A stretch of 64,000 bases of DNA from Thiodiazotropha sp037384425 (GTDB lineage: Bacteria; Pseudomonadota; Gammaproteobacteria; Chromatiales; Chromatiaceae). Where the stretch lies: positions 1 to 64,000 of the forward strand of contig JARROA010000006.1 in NCBI GenBank assembly GCA_037384425.1, written 5' to 3'. Every line of letters begins with the position of its first letter. Positions within the stretch are counted from its first letter, which is position 1. Made by a program: the position numbers and the translations under genes. Below are positions 17,494 through 25,397 of this stretch, piece by piece. The notes under the pieces are model-generated. The model ran no database searches and was not told where the DNA came from. It saw nothing but the letters and a program-made list of their open reading frames with translations.

Positions 17494-18558
17494 TCACCCT
17501 TTCCAGGGATGAGGGAAGACCAGCCTGACCTGGTGCTCCCCGTCCACGTGCGATTCGGTCAGGCTCGCATCCCGCTCGAAGATCCCGGCCAGGCGCTCGC
17601 GTATGTTCTCCATCGCCAACCGATTGCCCTGCCGATGGCTGGACTCGCCTTTCGGCGGCAGCGTGTTGCGGATGCTGAGATTGACCCGATGGCGTCTGTA
17701 GCAGCCGGTGATCACGATGCTACCCCCCTCCGCGGCCGGCTCGATGCCGTGATAGACCGCATTTTCCAGCAGCGGCTGCAGAATCATCGGCGGCATCATG
17801 GCCTGCTCGGGCAGCTCCTCCAGTTCCCATTCGACCCGCAGACGCTCCCCCAGCCGTACTTGCTCGATACCCAGGTATTGGCGCGCCAACTCCAGCTCGC
17901 GGGCCAGGGTGGAGGGTCTGGCCGCATCGCCCAGGGAGACCCGGAACAGGTCTGCCAGATCCTCCACCACCCGCTCCGCCAGCGCCGGATCGCTGCGGGT
18001 GAGGCTGGCGATGGTATTCATGCTGTTGAACAGGAAGTGGGGGCGGATGCGGGAGTGAAGGGCTTGCAGCCTGGCGCTGTTCTCGGCCTCCATCTGGCGC
18101 TGCCAGAGGTATTGCAGATAGAGGTAGTGAAGCACCACCAGTCCGACGATGGCACCAATACCGAGCGCCCGCAGCAGCAGATCCTGGTCGGGCGTGAACA
18201 GCCGCAGCGCCAACTTGAGATCGAGCCAACCGGTGAGCAGGCAGACCATAGCGGTCATGCCGAGCAGCAACAGAAAGGCACTCCCTGCGGCCAACGGGTT
18301 GCTGAGACGCAGCAAGGGCTTGCGCAACAGACAGAGCAGGCCGGCCGTGGTGAGCGCGATCCACTGCACCATAAGGGAGATGAGACTCAGCTGGCGGACG
18401 AAATTCTGCAGCCCGTCAGCCGCCGCCAGACTCAGCAGGATCGCCAACAGCTCGCCCGTCACCACCACCGCGAAGACGCTGCGGATGGCGCAGAAGTTGG
18501 GCAGAAAACCGACCGGCTCCGCCGCCTGCTGTTCGAATTGTCGACTGCCCTGCTTCAA
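17494..18558 (-). CDS. AlgZ/FimS-like LytS-type sensor histidine kinase
   Basis: The 354-residue protein has about four membrane helices (roughly residues 25-45, 55-78, 90-110 and 131-150). A His_kinase domain with 'RIRPHFLFNSMNTI' (His174) follows, then an atypical HATPase domain with 'PMILQPLLENAVYHGI' and a C-terminal ATP lid. This layout is the LytS/AlgZ class, the partner of the AlgR-like regulator directly downstream. I take the TTG at 18558 as start because no ATG is in frame upstream and the family begins just before 'FLPNFCAIRSVFA'; this start is uncertain. The argH promoter overlaps its 5' flank. Confidence 0.9.
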   Translation of the reverse strand: MKQGSRQFEQQAAEPVGFLPNFCAIRSVFAVVVTGELLAILLSLAAADGLQNFVRQLSLISLMVQWIALTTAGLLCLLRKPLLRLSNPLAAGSAFLLLLGMTAMVCLLTGWLDLKLALRLFTPDQDLLLRALGIGAIVGLVVLHYLYLQYLWQRQMEAENSARLQALHSRIRPHFLFNSMNTIASLTRSDPALAERVVEDLADLFRVSLGDAARPSTLARELELARQYLGIEQVRLGERLRVEWELEELPEQAMMPPMILQPLLENAVYHGIEPAAEGGSIVITGCYRRHRVNLSIRNTLPPKGESSHRQGNRLAMENIRERLAGIFERDASLTESHVDGEHQVRLVFPHPWKG

Positions 18559-18570
18559 TGCATGCCCGCC

Positions 18571-18579
18571 TGTTATAAT
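18571..18579 (+). promoter_or_regulatory. Extended -10 promoter of argH
   Basis: A perfect TATAAT (18574-18579) is preceded by TG at 18571-18572, forming an extended -10 box. The -35 position (18551-18556, TGCTTC, spacer 17) is poor, which is common for extended -10 promoters. Transcription would start near 18586, about 31 bases before the argH ATG. The -35 side reaches the TTG start of algZ on the other strand. Confidence 0.7.
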
Positions 18580-18616
18580 CCGGCCTGTTTTCCCTTACGA
18601 TTCAGGATAACCCTTC

Positions 18617-20014
18617 ATGAGCGACATCCCCGCGCCCGCGAAACTCTGGTCCGGCCGCTTCAACGAGCCCACCGACGCCTTTGTCGAGGCCTTCACCGCT
18701 TCGGTGGAGTTCGATCAGCGACTCTACCAGTATGACATCCGGGGCTCCATCGCCCATGCCACCATGCTGGCCCGCCAGGGGATCCTTTCCGAAGCGGAGC
18801 GGGACGCCATTGTCTCCGGTCTGGAGCGGATTCGCACCCGCATCGAGGCCGGTGAGTTCAGCTGGTCGGTGGCGCTGGAAGACGTCCATATGAACATCGA
18901 GTCGGCGCTCACCGAGGCTATCGGCGACGCCGGCAAAAAACTTCACACCGGGCGCTCGCGCAATGACCAGGTGGCCACCGACATCCGCCTCTGGCTGCGC
19001 GACGAGATCGAGATCCTGCGCGACGCCATCCTGCGCCTGCAGAGCGCCCTGCTGGCCAAAGCGGAGCAGGAGGCGGAGACCATACTGCCCGGCTTTACCC
19101 ATCTGCAGACCGCCCAGCCGGTCACCTTCGGCCACCACCTGATGGCCTGGTTCGAGATGCTGGAGCGGGATCGCGAGCGTCTGGCCGACTGCAACAAGCG
19201 GCTCAACGTGATGCCGCTGGGGGCCGCCGCCCTGGCCGGCACCACCTACCCCATCGACCGCGCCTACACCGCCGAACTGCTCGGCTTCGAGCGCCCGGCC
19301 GAGAACTCCCTGGACGCCGTCTCCGACCGCGACTTCGCCATCGAGTTTAGCGCCGCCGCCAGCATCCTGATGATGCACCTGTCCCGTTTCTCCGAAGAGC
19401 TGATCGTCTGGTCCTCGGCCCAGTTCGGCTTCATCGAGCTCTCCGACAGCTTCTGCACCGGCTCCTCGATCATGCCGCAGAAGAAGAACCCGGACGTGCC
19501 GGAGCTGATCCGCGGTAAGAGCGGTCGCATCTTCGGCCACCTGATCGGCCTGCTGACCCTGATGAAGAGCCAGCCCCTGGCCTATAACAAGGACAACCAG
19601 GAGGACAAGGAGCCTCTGTTCGACACGGTGGACAACCTCAAGGGCTCGCTCAAGGTCTTCGCCGACATGGTCCCCGCCATCACCTGCCGCAAGCAGGCCA
19701 TGCGCGAGGCGGCCATGCGCGGCTTCGCCACCGCCACCGACCTGGCTGACTACCTGGTGCGTAAGGGCATGCCGTTTCGCGACGCTCACGAGGTGGTGGG
19801 CAAGGCGGTCGCCTTCGGCGTGGCCGAGGGGCACGACCTCTCCGAGATGAGCCTGGAGGAGCTGCAGGGCTTTTCCGATACCATCGGCGAGGATGTCTTC
19901 GCAGTACTCACCCTGGAGGGCTCGGTGGCCGCCCGCGACCACATCGGCGGCACCGCGCCGAAACAGGTGCGCGCCGCCATCGTGCGGGCCAAGCTGAAAC
20001 TGGGACTGGAGTGA
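18617..20014 (+). CDS. Argininosuccinate lyase
   Basis: ArgH, 465 residues, splits argininosuccinate into arginine and fumarate, the last step of arginine synthesis. The family signature 'GSSIMPQKKNPDVPELIRGK' is intact near residue 284, and the N-terminal 'KLWSGRFNEPTDAFVEAFTA' is typical. Length is normal for the fumarase/aspartase superfamily. It starts at the ATG at 18617, 58 bases from algZ on the opposite strand. The stop overlaps the VOC gene (GTGA). Confidence 0.97.
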   Translation: MSDIPAPAKLWSGRFNEPTDAFVEAFTASVEFDQRLYQYDIRGSIAHATMLARQGILSEAERDAIVSGLERIRTRIEAGEFSWSVALEDVHMNIESALTEAIGDAGKKLHTGRSRNDQVATDIRLWLRDEIEILRDAILRLQSALLAKAEQEAETILPGFTHLQTAQPVTFGHHLMAWFEMLERDRERLADCNKRLNVMPLGAAALAGTTYPIDRAYTAELLGFERPAENSLDAVSDRDFAIEFSAAASILMMHLSRFSEELIVWSSAQFGFIELSDSFCTGSSIMPQKKNPDVPELIRGKSGRIFGHLIGLLTLMKSQPLAYNKDNQEDKEPLFDTVDNLKGSLKVFADMVPAITCRKQAMREAAMRGFATATDLADYLVRKGMPFRDAHEVVGKAVAFGVAEGHDLSEMSLEELQGFSDTIGEDVFAVLTLEGSVAARDHIGGTAPKQVRAAIVRAKLKLGLE

Positions 20015-20373
20015 TCCGCTTCCACCACGTCAGCCTGCTGGTGGCCGACACCGCCCGCGCCCTCGACTTCTACTGCAGGGTACTGGGCCTGGAGTTCGAA
20101 CCCGCGCGCCCCGATCTGGGCTTCCCCGGGGCCTGGCTCAACATCGGCGGCGGCCAGATCCACCTGCTGGAGCTGCCCAATCCCGATCCCGTCACGGGTC
20201 GCCCCGACCACGGCGGCAGGGATCGCCACTGCGCGCTGCAGGTCGATGACTTCGAAGCGGTACGCGGCCGCCTCGACCAAGCCAACATCGCCTACACCCT
20301 CAGCCGTTCCGGCCGCCAGGCCCTGTTCTGCCGCGACCCGGACGGCAACGCCATCGAACTGATCGGGTCATAA
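20011..20373 (+). CDS. VOC (glyoxalase/bleomycin-resistance fold) protein
   Basis: The 120-residue protein has the two beta-alpha-beta-beta-beta repeats of the vicinal oxygen chelate fold. It begins 'MIRFHHVSLLVADTARALDF' and ends 'CRDPDGNAIELIGS'. Potential metal ligands are the early His, a mid-chain His and the Glu in 'NAIELIG'. The substrate is unknown; small proteins of this kind include glyoxalase I-like and fosfomycin-resistance-like enzymes. The GTG start overlaps the argH stop by four bases, so its translation is probably coupled to argH, which suggests a metabolic rather than resistance role. Confidence 0.85.
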   Translation: MIRFHHVSLLVADTARALDFYCRVLGLEFEPARPDLGFPGAWLNIGGGQIHLLELPNPDPVTGRPDHGGRDRHCALQVDDFEAVRGRLDQANIAYTLSRSGRQALFCRDPDGNAIELIGS

Positions 20374-20414
20374 AAAAACATCAGCAAATGAACGAGAATA
20401 TGCGCAATTAACCT

Positions 20415-20497
20415 GTAGGGTGCGGCTTGCCGCACCATAACCCCGCCGAAAAATTATCTGCATGATTCGATATACAGTGCGGCAAGCCGCACCCTAC
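20415..20497. repeat. Paired GGTGCGGC palindrome, copy 2
   Basis: The unit lies at 20415-20436 and, inverted, at 20477-20497, each with the GGTGCGGC-(AA/TT)-GCCGCACC core and the GTAGG/CCTAC flank. The right unit has lost the first base of its palindrome. About 40 bases separate them, more than in copy 1. It lies between the VOC gene and the protease gene. Confidence 0.8.
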
Positions 20498-20617
20498 GGG
20501 TAAACGATCGTGTATTGATGCATCCAATTGCTTTTATTCGCTTTCAGCTGAGGACTTATCGTCACCAGGCGCTAACCTTGCAACTATGCCCTGCCGTCCC
20601 CACTCATAAAGTAAGTG

Positions 20618-21565
20618 ATGAGCGCTTTTCTGCAACACAAAACCCGCAATACCCTGCAATCTCTGCTGATGATCCTAGTGATGAGTGGAATCTGCGGCTG
20701 GCTGGCCTGGTTTCTGGGCGGCATGCCGCTGGCGATCTACAGTGCCGCCATCATTCTCTTCCTCTACCGCCTCAATCCCGTCGCATCGCCCGACCTGGCC
20801 ATGCGGCTGTTCCGCGCCCGTCCCCTCGCAGCCGGGGAGGCGCCGGAGCTGACACAGCTGATCGCAGAGCTGGCCAGTCGCGCCGGCATGCAGCACCCGC
20901 CACGCCTCTACTATCTGCCCTCCGACGTGATGAACGCCTTCACCGCCGGCACCCCGAAGGAGGCGGCCATCGCCTTGTCGGACGGCCTGATTCGGCGCCT
21001 CGACTGGCGCGAACTGAGCGGGGTGTTGGCCCACGAGATGATGCACATTGTCAATCGGGACACCCGCCTGATGGCCTTTGCCGACCTCACCAGCCGCCTC
21101 ACCGGGTTCCTCTCCCTCACCGGCCAGCTGCTGCTACTGATCAACCTACCCCTGCTGATACTCGGCGAGACGACCCTGCCCTGGCTGCCGATTCTGTTGC
21201 TGATCTTCGCACCCACACTGAGCGCCCTGGTGCAACTGGCCCTGTCGCGCAGCCGGGAGTACGAGGCCGATCTGGGTGCGGTGACGCTGACCGGTGATCC
21301 GCTGGGACTGGCTTCCGCCCTGAGCAAACTGGAGGCCAGCCATCAGGGCCTGTTCGGACAATTGTTCAATCCGATACCACGCATCCCCGACCCTTCGATG
21401 CTGCGCACCCACCCCCCGACCGAGGAGCGGGTACGGCGCCTGGTGGAGATCGCCGAAGAGCAGCAGGCTAGAACCGAGCACTGGGTGACGCCCTTCGATT
21501 TACGCCATCTTCACGCACCTGAACCCTACCGGCCGCGCTGGCATCGCAACGGGATGTGGTACTGA
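20618..21565 (+). CDS. M48-family zinc metalloprotease (HtpX-like)
   Basis: The 315-residue membrane protease has two N-terminal helices (about residues 12-33 and 37-51), the zinc motif 'HEMMH' (His139, Glu140, His143), two more helices (about 152-205) and the third-ligand segment 'SREYEAD' (about residues 211-217). This is the order seen in HtpX, which degrades misfolded membrane proteins with FtsH. It is slightly longer than E. coli HtpX. I use the ATG at 20618; a GTG immediately before it could serve instead. No heat-shock promoter was recognised. The palindromic repeat lies upstream and a third copy downstream. Confidence 0.85.
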   Translation: MSAFLQHKTRNTLQSLLMILVMSGICGWLAWFLGGMPLAIYSAAIILFLYRLNPVASPDLAMRLFRARPLAAGEAPELTQLIAELASRAGMQHPPRLYYLPSDVMNAFTAGTPKEAAIALSDGLIRRLDWRELSGVLAHEMMHIVNRDTRLMAFADLTSRLTGFLSLTGQLLLLINLPLLILGETTLPWLPILLLIFAPTLSALVQLALSRSREYEADLGAVTLTGDPLGLASALSKLEASHQGLFGQLFNPIPRIPDPSMLRTHPPTEERVRRLVEIAEEQQARTEHWVTPFDLRHLHAPEPYRPRWHRNGMWY

Positions 21566-21944
21566 AGCCGGCAGGTGTTGATGTCCGCAAATGAACGTGA
21601 ATCCAGGATTGGGTGCGGCTTGCCGCACCGATTGCGCCCTAATTGTCTGATCAGCTTCCCATAGTGTCTTGGTGCAGCAAGCCGCACCCTACATGTCATC
21701 CGATCACTCAGATACGAAAGCCGTTCCGTCATAGGATGGGGCCTTGTGCCACCATTCCGACCCGATCGCATATCGCAATCTGTGGGGCAGGGCTCCACCC
21801 TACCCGGCTGATCACTCACAGATGAATCCATTTGTCTTCATGTGCAGATACTCGGACAGAGACCACAACCATTGCGGGTTGTGCCCATCCCTCTCTTTCA
21901 CGTTACCCTTGTGATCAATCACCGCGTTCATCGGAGCAACCACC
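21566..21944. other. Intergenic region with palindromic repeat
   Basis: About 380 bases with no gene. It contains the third paired palindrome (21611-21692). Further right is 'gtggggcagggctccaccc' at about 21782-21800, a different small palindrome that resembles 'gtggggcagagctccacc' at about 9522-9540. No convincing promoter or coding frame was seen. Confidence 0.5.
21611..21692. repeat. Paired GGTGCGGC palindrome, copy 3
   Basis: The units at 21611-21630 and, inverted, at 21671-21692 match the other two copies, with one base changed in the right unit (GGTGCAGC). The pair is separated by about 40 bases, like copy 2, and lies 46 bases after the protease stop. Confidence 0.75.
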
Positions 21945-22301
21945 ATGTCCAAGGACAGCCTCGACAACCTCAACGCCCGCCTCAAGGCCTTCGCCCAGAC
22001 CCGCAACTGGGAGCAGTTCCACTCGCCCAAGAATCTGGCCATGGCGATGATTGCCGAGTGCGCCGAACTGGTGGAGCACTTCCAGTGGCTGACTCAGGAG
22101 CAGAGCATGAATCTGCCCCCGGAGAAGCGGGAAGCGGTGGCGCTGGAAATGGCCGATATCCTGATCTACCTGATACGCACCGCGGAACGCACGGATATCG
22201 ACCTGATCGCCGCCGCCGAGCGCAAGATCGCCATCAACGAAGCCCGCTATCCCGTCGACAGGGTCTACGGCGACGCCCGCCGCGCCTCGGAGTACGACTG
22301 A
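21945..22301 (+). CDS. MazG-like nucleotide pyrophosphohydrolase
   Basis: The 118-residue protein is a single-domain MazG/dCTPase-like (RS21-C6 type) enzyme. It has the helical metal-binding motif split over 'AECAELVEHFQWL' (about residues 38-50) and 'EMADILIYLIRTAE' (about 69-82). Members hydrolyse non-canonical or excess (d)NTPs to monophosphates, often dCTP analogues. It stands alone. The ATG follows the GGAG in 'tcggagcaaccacc'. It reads away from the protease and toward the rubredoxin gene. Confidence 0.85.
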   Translation: MSKDSLDNLNARLKAFAQTRNWEQFHSPKNLAMAMIAECAELVEHFQWLTQEQSMNLPPEKREAVALEMADILIYLIRTAERTDIDLIAAAERKIAINEARYPVDRVYGDARRASEYD

Positions 22302-22467
22302 TGCCAACGCCATCAGTCCAAAACCTTGGACTCCCCGTATAAACCACAAATATTCAATGCGTTAGATAGGGCTTTCCCCAAATTTTCCGGGGTGGAGCCT
22401 ATACCCTGCCGGCGCTACATTGAGCTTGTGAACCCCTGGACAGCGTAGACAGAGATCGGGAGTGGAC

Positions 22468-22638
22468 ATGAAAAAATACCAGTGCATCGTATGCGGCTTC
22501 ATCTACGACGAGGCCGAGGGCCTGCCGGAAGAAGGTATCGTTGCCGGCACCCGCTGGGAAGATATCCCCGACGATTGGGAATGCCCGGAGTGCGGCGTCA
22601 GCAAGGCCGACTTCGAAATGGTGGAAATGGTGGCCTGA
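22468..22638 (+). CDS. Rubredoxin
   Basis: This 56-residue protein is a complete rubredoxin, a small one-iron electron carrier. The ligands are C6-x-x-C9-G ('CIVCG') and C39-x-x-C42-G ('CPECG'), with the aromatic core 'YDEAEG' and 'WEDIPDDWECP' in place. The ATG has a GGGAG site five bases upstream. It stands alone: no alkane hydroxylase, rubrerythrin or rubredoxin reductase is adjacent. The next gene reads toward it on the other strand, with 19 bases between. Confidence 0.95.
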   Translation: MKKYQCIVCGFIYDEAEGLPEEGIVAGTRWEDIPDDWECPECGVSKADFEMVEMVA

Positions 22639-22657
22639 GCCGGTATCGGCTCGAGTT

Positions 22658-23215
22658 TCAGGATCGATGCGTACAGGCGGCCAGACGCTCGCGCACGGCG
22701 GCCAGACCCAACTCCCGCAACAGCGCGATATTGCGCTCCGGAATAGCCTCCGGATTGGGGTGATTTTCCAGGGCCCGCGCTAGCGGGGCCTCCCGAATCA
22801 GATGAAACATGGGATGGGGCGAACGGTTGGTGTAGTTGGCGGGGTCATCCGCGTCCGCCCCTTCGAAGCAGTAGTCGGGATGGAAGCTGGCCAACTGCAG
22901 TATCCCCTCCAGCCCCGCTTGCGGGATCGCCGACTCGGCGATCTCGAACAGATCCAGATAGGTGTCGAACGCCTGCAGACCTGACGGCACCACGAAGAGC
23001 GAGGTCTCCACCTCCGCTTCGGGCAGTCCGATCAGCGTCTCCATCTCCATCAGCAACGCCCGGTAGATCCCCTCCGCCTGTGTCTCGGCACACAGAGCAT
23101 AGCGGATGCGTCCTCCCTTCATGGGCGACGCGGCGAAGGGGCAGAGGTTGAGCCCCACCACCACCCGCTCCACCCAGCAGCGGGTCTCTTCCAGGGCCTG
23201 TTCGGTGACGCTCAC
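22658..23215 (-). CDS. DUF1415 family protein
   Basis: The 185-residue protein matches the DUF1415 family, with 'VERVVVGLNLCPFAASP' near the N-terminus, 'ETSLFVVPSGLQAFDTYLD' in the middle and 'DPANYTNRSPHPMFHLIRE' toward the end. The function is unknown. The conserved cysteine and the His-Pro motifs suggest an enzyme or metal site, but this is not shown. Its GTG start overlaps the stop of the MOSC gene by four bases (GTGA), so the two are translated from one message. Confidence 0.85.
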   Translation of the reverse strand: MSVTEQALEETRCWVERVVVGLNLCPFAASPMKGGRIRYALCAETQAEGIYRALLMEMETLIGLPEAEVETSLFVVPSGLQAFDTYLDLFEIAESAIPQAGLEGILQLASFHPDYCFEGADADDPANYTNRSPHPMFHLIREAPLARALENHPNPEAIPERNIALLRELGLAAVRERLAACTHRS

Positions 23216-24018
23216 TCGAGTACCTCCAGCGGCATGCCGAGCCGCAGTTCACCCGGGCCGTCGTGCAGCAGATTCTGACCGAAGAAGACCTGGTTGCCCC
23301 GACGCCGGTACCCTGACAGGGTCTTCAGGGGCTCACTGCCGCGCTCGGCGGTATAGGGGTCGATGGTGGTGATCTTGCAGCGGGAGCAGGGTTTGACCAC
23401 CCGCAGGGTCAGTTCGCCGATACGGATACGCCGCCATTCGTCCTCGGCGTAGGCGGTGCAGCCCTCGACCACCAGGTTGGGCCTGAAACGGAGCATCGGC
23501 AGCGGTTCATGGAGACGGCTATTGAGGTCGTCCAGGGAGGCCTGTGAAATCAGCAGCAGGGGGAATCCGTCCGAGAAGGCGGTACGATCGGAAGCCCGGG
23601 CATAATCCGGATCGACCGGCCGCACCGTCTGCTCCGGCATATGTACCAGCCGACAGGCCTGCCCGAGGAAGTCGCTGAGCCAGGCGTGTGCCAAGCTGTC
23701 GGCGAGTTGCGCCAGGCAGTCATCGCCCCAGATCCGCACCCTGACCCGTTCGGCATCCTCCTCGGGCAAGCGTATCGCCAGATCGGGCAGCTGCGGCGTC
23801 CGCAATACCAGGCCATCGGGACTCAAACTGGGGCGGATCAGGGCCATCTGCGGCAGCTCCCGCTGGCTGAGAAACCGCCCCTCCCGGTCCACCAGCATCC
23901 AGCGCCGATCCCGCTCCAGGCCGAAGCCATCGAGCCGTGACTGCTGCAGAAATTCACCCGCGAGTGACTTCACCGGGTAGCGATAAAGAGCGGAGAGGCG
24001 GATATCGTTCACTGCCAC
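23212..24018 (-). CDS. MOSC-domain protein (YcbX-like)
   Basis: The 268-residue protein has an N-terminal MOSC barrel ('LSALYRYPVKSLAGEFLQQ') and a C-terminal MOSC domain. Its 'FRPNLVVEGCTAYAEDEW' and 'VVKPCSRCKITTIDPYTAER' segments include the cysteine that can bind molybdenum. It is like E. coli YcbX but lacks that protein's C-terminal 2Fe-2S ferredoxin domain. YcbX and its relatives reduce N-hydroxylated compounds with molybdenum cofactor. The GTG at 24018 is the likely start; a second GTG two codons later is possible. It overlaps the DUF1415 gene. Confidence 0.87.
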   Translation of the reverse strand: MAVNDIRLSALYRYPVKSLAGEFLQQSRLDGFGLERDRRWMLVDREGRFLSQRELPQMALIRPSLSPDGLVLRTPQLPDLAIRLPEEDAERVRVRIWGDDCLAQLADSLAHAWLSDFLGQACRLVHMPEQTVRPVDPDYARASDRTAFSDGFPLLLISQASLDDLNSRLHEPLPMLRFRPNLVVEGCTAYAEDEWRRIRIGELTLRVVKPCSRCKITTIDPYTAERGSEPLKTLSGYRRRGNQVFFGQNLLHDGPGELRLGMPLEVLE

Positions 24019-24154
24019 TCCGGTATTGTCATAACAGGCATTATTTTCACTTTTTTCACTTCATTCTTCCGGGAATCGGCCGATAGCCTGAAACAGATCA
24101 CTTTACTGTGGCCCGCTACGTATTGGCCAATAAAGCACGTTTGGAGGAAGCTGC

Positions 24155-25264
24155 ATGGATATCGTGCCATATCTGAAACTCATGGTTCAAAAGAATGGAT
24201 CGGACGTCTTTTTCAGTACCGGCGCTGCGCCACACCTGAAGGCGGAAGGCGAGACGCGCCCCATCGGCTCTTCGCCACTGCAACCGGGCCAGGTGAGAAA
24301 ACTCGCCTACGGCATCATGAGTGACGAGCAGATCAAGGAGTTCGAGGCCACCTTCGAGTGCAACCTGGCCATCTCCATCAACAACCTGGGCCGTTTCCGT
24401 GTCAATGTCTTCAAGCAGCGCGGCGACGCGGCGATGGTGATCCGCTACATCAAGGGCGTGATCCCGCCGGTGGAGAAGCTCAATCTGCCGCTGATCCTCA
24501 AGGACCTGATCATGGAGCCCCGCGGCCTGATCCTGGTGGTCGGTGCGACAGGCTCCGGTAAGTCCACCACACTGGCATCGATGATCGAGTACCGCAACCA
24601 GAACCGTGCGGGGCACATTCTCACCATCGAGGACCCGATCGAGTATCTCTACACGCACAAGAAATCGGTGGTCGATCAGCGCGAGGTGGGCATCGACACC
24701 CTCTCCTACGAGAACGCCCTGAAGAACGCCATGCGCGAGGCACCTGACGTGATCCAGATCGGTGAGATCCGTGAGATGTACACCATGCAGCACTCCATCG
24801 CCTATGCCGAGACCGGTCATCTCTGCCTCTCGACCCTGCACGCCAACAACGCCAACCAGGCCCTCGATCGCATCATCAACTTCTTCCCCGACAGCGCCCA
24901 CCAGCAGCTCTACATGGATCTCTCGCTGAACCTGAAGGCGGTCATCTCCCAACGTCTGGTCAAGGGAAAGAACGGTCAGCGCATTCCGGCGGTCGAGATC
25001 ATGCTGCTCACCACCTACATCTCTGAGCTGATCCAGAAGGGCGACATCCACGCCATCAAAGAGGTCATGGAGCAGGGCACGGAACGCGGCATGCAAACCT
25101 TCGACCAGTCGCTCTATGCGCTCTACCAGGAGGGCAAAATCACCATGGAGGAGGCCCTGTCGCACGCCGACTCGCGCAACAACCTCTCGCTCAAGATCCG
25201 TCTCGCCGATACCGGTGGTGTGGAAGCCCCCGGCGGCCTGGGGATGGCAGAGAGCGACTTCTGA
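24155..25264 (+). CDS. Type IV pilus retraction ATPase PilU
   Basis: The 369-residue ATPase has an N-terminal PAS-like domain and a C-terminal RecA-type core with Walker A 'GATGSGKST' (residues 130-138). The 'ETGHLCLSTLHANNANQA' segment is the PilU form; PilT has 'TLHTSSA' here. 'NLGRFRVNVFKQRG' also fits PilU. PilU boosts PilT-driven pilus retraction. PilT is not beside it, so pilU is separated from its usual partner. The ATG has a strong GGAGG site. It fits with the pilMNOPQ operon at 49-54 kb. A terminator-like hairpin follows the stop. Confidence 0.93.
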   Translation: MDIVPYLKLMVQKNGSDVFFSTGAAPHLKAEGETRPIGSSPLQPGQVRKLAYGIMSDEQIKEFEATFECNLAISINNLGRFRVNVFKQRGDAAMVIRYIKGVIPPVEKLNLPLILKDLIMEPRGLILVVGATGSGKSTTLASMIEYRNQNRAGHILTIEDPIEYLYTHKKSVVDQREVGIDTLSYENALKNAMREAPDVIQIGEIREMYTMQHSIAYAETGHLCLSTLHANNANQALDRIINFFPDSAHQQLYMDLSLNLKAVISQRLVKGKNGQRIPAVEIMLLTTYISELIQKGDIHAIKEVMEQGTERGMQTFDQSLYALYQEGKITMEEALSHADSRNNLSLKIRLADTGGVEAPGGLGMAESDF

Positions 25265-25279
25265 GCAGGGATTCAAAGC

Positions 25280-25312
25280 GAGCCGGGCTGACAATAACCC
25301 GGCTCTGTTTGG
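25280..25312 (+). terminator. Terminator-like hairpin after pilU
   Basis: Perfect 8-base arms GAGCCGGG (25280-25287) and CCCGGCTC (25298-25305) with a 10-base loop are followed by TGTTTGGG. The U run is weak, so termination may be only partial. It lies 16 bases after the pilU stop. Confidence 0.5.
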
Positions 25313-25397
25313 GTTATTCCGGCGCAAACTCCATCTGGCATTCGGCGGCAGTCCATCGGCATAATAGGTTCAACCCTATCACCACCGGTCTGCCGCC

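Noticed and set aside
24155..25264. PilT
   Set aside because: The 'TLHANNANQA' segment and N-terminal features fit PilU rather than PilT.
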